Positions 25,797 to 32,942 of a stretch of DNA of 64,000 nucleotides are shown one piece after another. Source of the DNA: Ramlibacter agri (GTDB taxonomy: Bacteria; Pseudomonadota; Gammaproteobacteria; Burkholderiales; Burkholderiaceae_C); NCBI RefSeq assembly GCF_012927085.1, contig NZ_JABBFX010000001.1, positions 2,604,001 through 2,668,000 on the forward strand, written 5' to 3'. The notes under the pieces are model-generated. The model searched no databases and was not told where the DNA came from. It saw only the letters and a list, made by a program, of their open reading frames with translations. Each line of letters opens with the position of its first letter. The first letter of the stretch is position 1. The translations under genes were made by a program, and so were the position numbers.

Positions 25797-27134
25797 CTAG
25801 GCCTCGCCGGCCGCCAACAGCAGCAGGCTCACCGCGGTAAAGCCCACCATCAGCGCCGTGAGCGGCGCGAGCGCCAGCGCCGCGCGTCGCGGCGCGACGC
25901 CGTGCGCCAGGGTCACACGGTGCGACCACCAGATCGAAGCCGCATGCCCGGCCACGATCGCCGTGACGGCGATGAACCAGATCGCGCGCGCATCGAGCCA
26001 GGCGATGTCCGGATAGAAGGACGCGGTGCCGAACAGGTCCCACTGCCGGCCGAAGGGATCGGACAGCAGCGCGAACACGCGCTGGCCCTGCAGCACGAAG
26101 GTGGAGAAGTTGTGCGCCACGACGTAGCCGGTGGCGATGGGCAGCAAGGTGAGCGCGAGCCGCTCGCGCAGGTCCGGGCCGGTGCCAGCGAGCTTGCTCG
26201 CTGCGCGCGCGGCGGCTTCGAACAGTACGACGAATGCCAGCCATACCAGCAGCAGCCCCGCGGTGCCGGCGAGATGGCCGTTCACGTCCAATGTCACGGG
26301 CGAGAACCGGCGCAGCGTTTCCTCGAAGACCAGCCACGCGGGCGCGCCATGCAGGCCATCGAAGATCACCGTGGACAACAGGGCCAGCACGAAGCCCACG
26401 AGGCCCGCGACGGACTCAGCCGAGGGCGGGTCGGCCAGCTCCAGTCGCCGCGGCGGCATGCGCCCGAAAGTGGCGAACACCAGCGCGAAGACGTCGGCAT
26501 GGGCCTGCCAGCGGCGGCGGCCGAAGGCCAGCATGCCCGCCAGCGAGAGCACCGTCCAGGCCAGCAGCAGCCAGCCCATGCGGCGCGGCGAGCTCGCGAT
26601 CGGCGCGACGATCTCCAGCCAGCACCACGCCAGCAGCAGCGCGACGGCGGGCCAGCAGCCCAGCGCGCGCGGCCAGCGCAGCGGGCCCGCATTGCGCCAA
26701 GGCAGCCATGCATGCAGGCTGCGCCACGGGTCCAGCGCCGGCCACAGGTCCACGAAGAAGGCTGCCGCGAAGATCAGGCCGAGCCAGGCCACGATCCACA
26801 CCATCGTCGGCGCAAGATTCATCAACGGGTCCTGCGTGCCCCACAGCGCCGCGGCCACCGTGACGGTGAACAGCAGCAGCGACAGCGCCTGCAGTGGCAG
26901 CAAGAGTGGCTGCGGAAGCCGCAGCACGCGCTGGCGGCGCAAGGCGCTGGCGTCCGCCGCGCCGCGCGCGAAGAAGGCCGCCAGCACGAAAGTGAGCAGC
27001 ACCACCGCGCCGGCGCCGGCCACCACCCACGACAAGGGCAGCGGCAGGTCATAGCGGTCCTGCAGCGCGTGTGCGCCGGCGGCCGGTGCGGCGCATGCGA
27101 GCGCGAGGCAGAAGGCAAACCGCGAGCGGGTCAA
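25797..27134 (-). CDS. Polytopic membrane protein of unknown function
   Basis: A 445-residue protein with a cleavable-looking N-terminal segment (LACAAPAAGAHALQ) followed by about ten membrane helices. Conserved-looking loop motifs are DRYDLPLPLSWVV near the start, DPLMNLAPTMVWIVAWLG, FFVDLWPALDPWRSLHAWLP and FDGLHGAPAWL. I recall similar proteins in actinobacteria under the name fenitrothion hydrolase, a label I would not trust for function. The TTG at 27134 overlaps the stop of the small periplasmic gene by four bases (TTGA). It probably forms the inner-membrane part of the LVIVD/TonB locus. Confidence 0.75.
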   Translation of the reverse strand: MTRSRFAFCLALACAAPAAGAHALQDRYDLPLPLSWVVAGAGAVVLLTFVLAAFFARGAADASALRRQRVLRLPQPLLLPLQALSLLLFTVTVAAALWGTQDPLMNLAPTMVWIVAWLGLIFAAAFFVDLWPALDPWRSLHAWLPWRNAGPLRWPRALGCWPAVALLLAWCWLEIVAPIASSPRRMGWLLLAWTVLSLAGMLAFGRRRWQAHADVFALVFATFGRMPPRRLELADPPSAESVAGLVGFVLALLSTVIFDGLHGAPAWLVFEETLRRFSPVTLDVNGHLAGTAGLLLVWLAFVVLFEAAARAASKLAGTGPDLRERLALTLLPIATGYVVAHNFSTFVLQGQRVFALLSDPFGRQWDLFGTASFYPDIAWLDARAIWFIAVTAIVAGHAASIWWSHRVTLAHGVAPRRAALALAPLTALMVGFTAVSLLLLAAGEA

Positions 27135-27463
27135 CGCGGACGCACCTCGAGCCAGGCGAGCGGCGCTTCGTGGTGCTGGCCGGCTCCCGCATGCCACTCC
27201 AGTGGAAAGCGGCCGGTGGCCGCCGCGGTGAAGGCCAGTTCCTGCGGTGAACCCGGCCCGACCCGCACCGCAAGCCGATAGGCATGCAGGTGCAGTTCGC
27301 CCGGCGCATCGCTGCTCACGCGCCAGCGCAGGCGATCGCCTTGCAGGGCGACGATGCGGCGCTGCGCCTCCGGCAGCTTGCCGCCGGCAATGCGCAGTTC
27401 CACGACGCTCTCCAGCGCGAAGGCGCTCCCGCAGGCGCCCAACAGCAGCACCCTGCGAAGCAC
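27131..27463 (-). CDS. Small exported protein of the LVIVD locus
   Basis: A 110-residue protein with a short signal peptide (RVLLLGACGSAFA) and a beta-rich mature domain (ELRIAGGKLPEAQRRIVALQ, GDRLRWRVSSDAPGELHLH, then FPLEWHAGAGQHHEAPLAWL) resembling small cupredoxin-like or fibronectin-like folds. The HHE segment near the C-terminus could bind metal, but no full cupredoxin ligand set is seen. GTG start at 27463, two bases after the stop of the LVIVD gene, and a 4-base overlap with the next gene: a tightly coupled operon member. Confidence 0.7.
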   Translation of the reverse strand: MLRRVLLLGACGSAFALESVVELRIAGGKLPEAQRRIVALQGDRLRWRVSSDAPGELHLHAYRLAVRVGPGSPQELAFTAAATGRFPLEWHAGAGQHHEAPLAWLEVRPR

Positions 27464-27465
27464 CG

Positions 27466-28929
27466 CTACTCCTTCGCCGCGGCGTCCCAGTTGGCGATGG
27501 CGCGCGCCGGCCCCGTCAGCTCCAGGATGTGCAGGCCGGTGTTGGCGCGGTCGACGATGTAGATGTAGCCGCGCTCGTCCACTTCGACGTTGTTGGTCTG
27601 GATCGCGCGGCGGTTGGCGGCCTCGGTGTAGGGCAGGCGCGGGCCGTTGGCCGAACTGGCCGGCGTCTCCAGCACCACGGTGTTGGCCGTCATCGCGGGG
27701 ATGTAGAAGCCCACTTCCTTGGGCGCCATCGGGTTGCGCACGTCGAGCGCGCGCACGCCGGCATTGAAGTGCGCGAAGAACATCAGCCGCTTGTAGAACA
27801 CCGGCGCCATGCTCTCGTTGGACGAGTGCGTGCCGAAGCGGCCGCCGCGCGAGCAGAAGTCGCCGCTGGCTTCCGGCACCGTGAAGTTGGCGACGCCAAA
27901 CGGCTTCGTCTCCGTGCTGATGTCGACGAACCAGACCATCTGCCGGCCTTCCAGGCATTCCTTCTGGATCGCCTCGTCGGTGATGACGACGAAGTCACGC
28001 GTCTTGCCCAGGTAGTTCTTCGCGAACTCGGGCACGTCGACGCCCAGCATCGGGAACACCGTGTGCGCGCCGTGCATGGGCGGCATGTCGAGGCGCGCGA
28101 TCTGCGGCGCCAGCAGGTTCTCCGGCGTCGGCTCCTTCGGGCCTTTCAGCAGCTTCTCGCGGTCGACGATCTGCAACACGCCGTCGGTGCTGGTGCCGTA
28201 GCCAAAGTAGACGCGGTTGCCCTTGGGGCCGGTGGAGATGCCGCCATGCACCGCGATCGGCACTGCGCCGCCCGCGCCGGGTTGCTGGCCCACCAGCCCG
28301 AAGTCACGGATGAAGACGGGGTGCGCCGGATCCGACAGGTCGTAGATCTGCGTCATCCGGTTGGTCCGCCATTGCGGGTTGCCCGAGACGAGGTAGGCGA
28401 TGCCGGTATCGCATTCCCAGAAGTTCTTGTGCGTGCCCTTCAGTCCGCGCACGATGGTCGTGAGCAGCGCCGGCTTTTCCGGCACCGTCACGTCCCAGAT
28501 CTCGTGGGCCTGGTTGCCGAACACGCGCAGCATGTAGTACTTGCTCTTGTCGGCGCGCGGCAGGTCGGAGCCGCTGCACACGCGCACCATCTGCGCACCG
28601 CCCTGTTCGGCCTTGCCTTCCTCGCCCGGGATGTGGGCCAGGTACTTCGGATGCGCCGGGTCGGTGACGTCGAGGATGGAGGTGCCGTTGTCCTCCATCG
28701 CGCCATCCAGCGGGTTGAGCTTCTTGTCGCCGTGGTGGCCCACGTAGAGGATCCACCGCTTGCCCTGCTTGTGGATGGTGGGCTGGTAGGCCGTGCGGCC
28801 CTGCAGGTCGTTGGTGCCGACCAGCCGCATGTTGAGCGCTTCGGCATGGCTGCCGGGCGCGGTTTGCGCCGGCACGATGGCAGGCAATAAGGCGGCACAG
28901 AAGGACGCCGCGAACACCAGTTTTTTCAT
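27466..28929 (-). CDS. Periplasmic LVIVD-repeat beta-propeller protein
   Basis: A 487-residue protein with a signal peptide (about residues 1-22, ending VPAQ) and seven or so propeller blades with the LVIVD-type pattern: GTSILDVTDPAHPKYLAHI, HEIWDVTVPEKPALLTTI, TQIYDLSDPAHPVFI, MVWFVDISTETKPFGVANF and VRALDVRNPMAPKEVGFYI. Conserved-looking His, Cys and Asp residues (NFWECDTG, PPMHGAHTVFP, FCSRGGRFGTHSSNE) may line a metal or ligand site. Enzymatic activity of LVIVD proteins is not established. It lies 62 bases after the TonB-dependent receptor and heads the tightly packed genes below it. Confidence 0.85.
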   Translation of the reverse strand: MKKLVFAASFCAALLPAIVPAQTAPGSHAEALNMRLVGTNDLQGRTAYQPTIHKQGKRWILYVGHHGDKKLNPLDGAMEDNGTSILDVTDPAHPKYLAHIPGEEGKAEQGGAQMVRVCSGSDLPRADKSKYYMLRVFGNQAHEIWDVTVPEKPALLTTIVRGLKGTHKNFWECDTGIAYLVSGNPQWRTNRMTQIYDLSDPAHPVFIRDFGLVGQQPGAGGAVPIAVHGGISTGPKGNRVYFGYGTSTDGVLQIVDREKLLKGPKEPTPENLLAPQIARLDMPPMHGAHTVFPMLGVDVPEFAKNYLGKTRDFVVITDEAIQKECLEGRQMVWFVDISTETKPFGVANFTVPEASGDFCSRGGRFGTHSSNESMAPVFYKRLMFFAHFNAGVRALDVRNPMAPKEVGFYIPAMTANTVVLETPASSANGPRLPYTEAANRRAIQTNNVEVDERGYIYIVDRANTGLHILELTGPARAIANWDAAAKE

Positions 28930-28991
28930 GTTGTCTCCTCTTGCTCCCGCGGCGGGCGCGAGCAGGAGGCATGGTAGCGGAAGCCGCGCGC

Positions 28992-31211
28992 TCAGTCCCA
29001 GGCGTAGCGCACGCCCACGAAAGCCATGCGCGGCGCGGCCGGACCGATGAAGCGCGCGGGCTGCGGCTGCGCGCCGGCCGGCAGCACCTGGCCGGCGGGG
29101 AAGAAGTCGTAGTTGCCGACGGCCGAAGTGGCGTAGTGCTTGTCGGTCACGTTGTTGACGCGCAGCCAGGCTTCCCAGCCTTTCGCGAACAGCCAGTTCG
29201 CGCGGGCATTCACCACGCCGTAACCGGCCACGCGTCCCAGCTCGGGCTGGGTGCCGCTCTCGTTGCCGGACACCACCTGCCCGCTGGCGGCCAGCAGGTC
29301 CGCCGCCAGCCGCAGTTGCGGCAGGGCGCGCCAGCCCACGGTCAGCTTCACGACGTTGCGCGGGATGCCCGCCATCCGTGTGCCGGGCTGGAAGGTGTTG
29401 GGGTTGTCATCGGTGCTCAGCGGCCCCGGCAGCACGCCGCTGGACTGGTAGGTGGCGTCGACGAAGTTGTAGCTCGCCACCCAGTCCCAGGCGCCGTGCG
29501 TGCCCTGCGCCGCGAGCTCGACGCCCTGTCGGCGCGTGCGGTCGATGTTGGTGAAGTAGCCGGCCTGCGATACGCCCGAACGCACGAACACGATGTCGTC
29601 GCGGTTGTCGGTGCGGTACACGCTGGCCGACCACTGCACGCTGCTGGCGACCTTGCCGCGCACGCCGCCTTCCAGGGTGCGGCTGACCACCTGCTTCAGG
29701 AAGGGATCGGCCTGCAGGCCGGTGGGCAGCACGCAGGGGGTCGCAGGGTCGGCGCATCCGAGTTCCAGCGCGGTGGGCACGCGATTGCCCTGTGCCGCAT
29801 TGCCGAACAGGACCAGGCCGTCGTTGACCACGTAGCTGCCACCCAGCGCCGGGTTCACCTTGCTGTAGCGGAAGGATTCGTCGGTGGCGGGCGCGGGATG
29901 GCCCAGCGAGTTCTCGACCCGCACCAGGTTCCAGCGCACCGAAGGCGCCAGCTGCGCGCGCTCCGACAGCGACAGGATGTCCGCGGCGAACAGCGCGAAG
30001 CGCTGCGTACGGCCGGTGAGCGCGATCTCGTGCTCCTCCACCGCGTCGGCGAACTTCAGCGCGTTACGGTTCACGTCGAAAGCCGCCGGCTGCGTGTACT
30101 GGTCGTGCTGGATCTTGTTGGCCGCCAGCTCGGTGCCGACCGTGATCGCGTGCATGCCCTGGTTGCGGTTCCACTGCAGCGAGAGGCCGGCTTCGTCCTG
30201 GCGCGACTTGCTGCGGTTGAAGACGGCGGCCGGCGGGCTCACGTCGTCGCCCGCTTCGACCTCGGCGATGTCGCCGGTGCTGCCGTTGCGGCTGCCGGAG
30301 CGCAGCCAGGCTTGCAGGCCCAGGGTGTTGTAGGCATCGATCCCGTGGCTGCCCTGGAAGGTGAGCAGCGCATCGCGATTGCGGTTCGTGTCGGGCGCGG
30401 TGTACACGGCGCGCCAGTCGACGGCCGCCAGCGAGTCGTTCAGCAGCCCGAGGCCATTGATGTTGCTGCCCGCGGCCAGCAGGCTCACGCTCCAGTCGGT
30501 GTCGCCCTGCGTGCGGCCGTACTTCAGGTAGGCGTTGGCCAGTTCGCCGGGCGAGCGTTCGCGCCAGCCCTGTTCCTGGAACAGCGTCGCGGCCGCGAAG
30601 AAGTGCGAGCCGTCCGCGTTGCGCAGGCCCTGCGAGAAATCCAGCCGCGCCCGCTGGCCGCTGCCCAGCGAGAACTCCGCCTGGCCGCCGGGGTGCGTGC
30701 GGCCCGACTTGGTGGTGAGCACCAGCGCGCCGGCCAGCGTGTTCAGGCCGTACAGCGGATTGGAGCCGGGCACCAGCACCAGGTCGGCGATGGCGGCTTC
30801 CGGCAGCAGGTCCCAGCTGACGACGTCGCCGAAGGGCTGGTTCATGCGCACGCCGTCCAGGTACAGCGACAGGCCTTGCGGCGTGCCGAGCAGCGGCGAC
30901 AGCTTCTGGCCACGGTAGGTGATGTCCACCTGGAAGGGACTGCCCTGGACGTCGCTGGCCACCACGCCTTGCAGGCGGCTGTTCATGAAGTCCGGCAGGT
31001 TCAGCGGGTCGGCCGCGCGCCGCGTCGCTTCGTCTGCCTGCTGCGCGTTGCCGGGGTAGCGGTCGCGCGGGATGCCGAAGCCTGGCAGCGGCGCCTGCTG
31101 GATCACGTTGACCTGCGGCAGCGTCGGCGCGGTGTTCGCGTCCTGCGCCAGGGCCGCGGGCGCCGCGGCGCCGAGCATCGCGGCCAGGAGAGGTGGGCGC
31201 AGCGTGGGCAT
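28992..31211 (-). CDS. TonB-dependent outer membrane receptor
   Basis: A 739-residue protein with a signal peptide (ending PAALA), a plug domain at about residues 50-165 (TRRAADPLNLPDFMNSRLQG, GLSLYLDGVRMNQPFGD, LVLVPGSNPLYGLNTLAGAL) and a 22-strand barrel to the C-terminus (AFVGVRYAWD). A TonB-box-like segment TLPQVNVIQ follows the signal. It imports a scarce substrate using TonB energy. The absence of a siderophore-type extension and the LVIVD partner suggest an organic or metal-complex substrate other than a typical siderophore (inference). Confidence 0.93.
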   Translation of the reverse strand: MPTLRPPLLAAMLGAAAPAALAQDANTAPTLPQVNVIQQAPLPGFGIPRDRYPGNAQQADEATRRAADPLNLPDFMNSRLQGVVASDVQGSPFQVDITYRGQKLSPLLGTPQGLSLYLDGVRMNQPFGDVVSWDLLPEAAIADLVLVPGSNPLYGLNTLAGALVLTTKSGRTHPGGQAEFSLGSGQRARLDFSQGLRNADGSHFFAAATLFQEQGWRERSPGELANAYLKYGRTQGDTDWSVSLLAAGSNINGLGLLNDSLAAVDWRAVYTAPDTNRNRDALLTFQGSHGIDAYNTLGLQAWLRSGSRNGSTGDIAEVEAGDDVSPPAAVFNRSKSRQDEAGLSLQWNRNQGMHAITVGTELAANKIQHDQYTQPAAFDVNRNALKFADAVEEHEIALTGRTQRFALFAADILSLSERAQLAPSVRWNLVRVENSLGHPAPATDESFRYSKVNPALGGSYVVNDGLVLFGNAAQGNRVPTALELGCADPATPCVLPTGLQADPFLKQVVSRTLEGGVRGKVASSVQWSASVYRTDNRDDIVFVRSGVSQAGYFTNIDRTRRQGVELAAQGTHGAWDWVASYNFVDATYQSSGVLPGPLSTDDNPNTFQPGTRMAGIPRNVVKLTVGWRALPQLRLAADLLAASGQVVSGNESGTQPELGRVAGYGVVNARANWLFAKGWEAWLRVNNVTDKHYATSAVGNYDFFPAGQVLPAGAQPQPARFIGPAAPRMAFVGVRYAWD

Positions 31212-31284
31212 GATGAGCGCGAGCCTAGCGCCGCGCGCGCACCGAAGGACAGGGAAGAATTCCCGGCCTAGCTCCCGGGTGACC

Positions 31285-31917
31285 CTAGGGCGTCGCTTCG
31301 ATCACGCCGTGGCGCAAGGCCAGGTGCACCAGCGCCGCGGCGGTGGCCAGCCCCAGCTTGTCCCGGATCTGCGACTGGTGGTTGGCCACCGTCTTGGCGC
31401 TCAGGTTCAGCAGGCTCGCGATGTCGGCGACGCTGCGCCCCTGCGCCAGCAGGCGGAAGATCTCGTGCTCCTTGCCGGTCAGCGTCGCCAGCCGGCCGGC
31501 GTCCTGCGCCAGGGCCGCGCGACCTTGCACGATGTCGGCGCTCAGGTAGACCTCGCCCGCATGCACCGCGCGTACCGCCTGCACCAGCACCTCCGGCTGG
31601 CTGCTCTTGGTGACGTAGCCGCGCGCTCCGGCCTCCAGCGCGCGCTGCGCGACCAGGGCGTCCTCGTACATGCTGAAAACCAGGCAGCGGGCGCTGGGCG
31701 CGCGCGCCGTGACACGCTGCAGCAAGCGCAGGCCGCCGGTACCGCGCATGGAGAGGTCCACCACCGTCACGTCCGGCGCGCATTGCTGCCACAGGCGATA
31801 GCCTTCTTCGGCGTCCTCGGCTTCGCCCAGCACGCGCAGGTCGTCACTGCGTTCCAGGAAGCGCCGGTAGCCCTCGCGGACGACGGCATGATCGTCGACC
31901 AGCAGGATGCCGATCAA
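31285..31917 (-). CDS. NarL/LuxR-family response regulator
   Basis: A 210-residue regulator. The receiver domain (1-120) has acidic residues in LLVDDH, the phospho-acceptor Asp in VTVVDLSMRGTGG and Lys in YVTKSSQ. The C-terminal LuxR helix-turn-helix contains LTGKEHEIFRLLAQGRSVAD and SAKTVANHQSQIRDKL. Start is a TTG at 31917 overlapping the kinase stop by four bases (TTGA). Paired with the upstream kinase. The next gene on the same strand is the TonB receptor, 73 bases on, which is the obvious candidate target. Confidence 0.92.
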   Translation of the reverse strand: MIGILLVDDHAVVREGYRRFLERSDDLRVLGEAEDAEEGYRLWQQCAPDVTVVDLSMRGTGGLRLLQRVTARAPSARCLVFSMYEDALVAQRALEAGARGYVTKSSQPEVLVQAVRAVHAGEVYLSADIVQGRAALAQDAGRLATLTGKEHEIFRLLAQGRSVADIASLLNLSAKTVANHQSQIRDKLGLATAAALVHLALRHGVIEATP

Positions 31918-32891
31918 GCGGGCAGCTCCTCGGCCTGCAGCTTCTGCAGACCGGGCACGCGGGCGGCCACCCGCAGGCCGCCGCGCGGCGAGCTGGCCAG
32001 CGCGAGGCTGCCGCCCAGCACCGCCACCCGTTCCGCCATGCCGACCAGCCCCAGGCCGCCGTGGTGCGCCTGGCCGTCGAGGCCGCGGCCGTCGTCGTCC
32101 ACGGTCAGCAGCAGGCCGGTGCCATCGGGGGCCAGCACCAGCTGCGCCTGGGTCGCGCCGGCGTGGCTGGCCACGTTGGTCAGGGCTTCCTGCGCGACGC
32201 GAAACAGCGCGACCTGCACTTCGTCGAGCAGGTGCTCGCAGCTGGGATCGACGCGCACGCTGCAGGCGATGCCATGGCGCTGCGACCAGCCGCTGGCCAG
32301 GGTGCGCAGGCTGGCCTCCAGGCCCAGCGCATCCAGCATCGGCGGCCGCAGGCGGGTGAGCATCTCGCGCACGACGCCGTGCAGGTGGTCCACGGCGTCG
32401 CGGATCGTCCGCGCGCCAGCGGCGACGACGGGCAACTCGCAGGCCAGGGCTTCGTCCTCGATGCTCGCGGCTTCGACGCGGATCGCCACGCATTGTTGCG
32501 CCAGTTCGTCGTGCAGTTCGCGGGCGATGCGCTGGCGCTCGTCCTCCTGCAGGCGCAGCAGGTGGCGCGCCAGCTCGCGGTTCTTTTCCACGGCGAGCCG
32601 CATGGCGTCCTCGACCTGCAGGCGGGCCTGCATCTCGCGGGTGCGTTCGCGCAAGCGCCGCCAGCCGAACCAGGCCAGGCAGGCACTGAGCACCACCAGG
32701 GTCATGGGCAATTCGTCGACCTGCCAGGCTTCGTGGCGCAAGGTCCAGCCGGCGATGCGCTCGGACAGTTCCACCTGCACTGCCACGAGGAAGAAGAGGG
32801 CGGTGACCGCCGTGACGACCAGCAGGTCGGCGAGCACGCTGGGTTCCGCGAGGGAGCTCGCGGGGGCGGGAGCGTGCGGCGGGGCGGGCAT
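31914..32891 (-). CDS. NarX-type sensor histidine kinase
   Basis: A 325-residue kinase with two membrane helices (about 19-41 and 62-80) enclosing only about 20 residues, so it has almost no periplasmic sensor and probably senses in the membrane or through a partner. HisKA_3 dimerisation domain with the phospho-acceptor His in RIARELHDELAQQ, then a HATPase domain (VAQEALTNVASHAGA, DDGRGLDG, GGLGLVGMAERV). Start at 32891; longer frames run into the divergent helicase. Coupled to the response regulator by a TTGA overlap. Confidence 0.92.
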   Translation of the reverse strand: MPAPPHAPAPASSLAEPSVLADLLVVTAVTALFFLVAVQVELSERIAGWTLRHEAWQVDELPMTLVVLSACLAWFGWRRLRERTREMQARLQVEDAMRLAVEKNRELARHLLRLQEDERQRIARELHDELAQQCVAIRVEAASIEDEALACELPVVAAGARTIRDAVDHLHGVVREMLTRLRPPMLDALGLEASLRTLASGWSQRHGIACSVRVDPSCEHLLDEVQVALFRVAQEALTNVASHAGATQAQLVLAPDGTGLLLTVDDDGRGLDGQAHHGGLGLVGMAERVAVLGGSLALASSPRGGLRVAARVPGLQKLQAEELPA

Positions 32892-32942
32892 GGGTGGGGC
32901 CTGCGGGCTGGCCCATTCTCGCCTCCCGGCTACCATTGGGCA

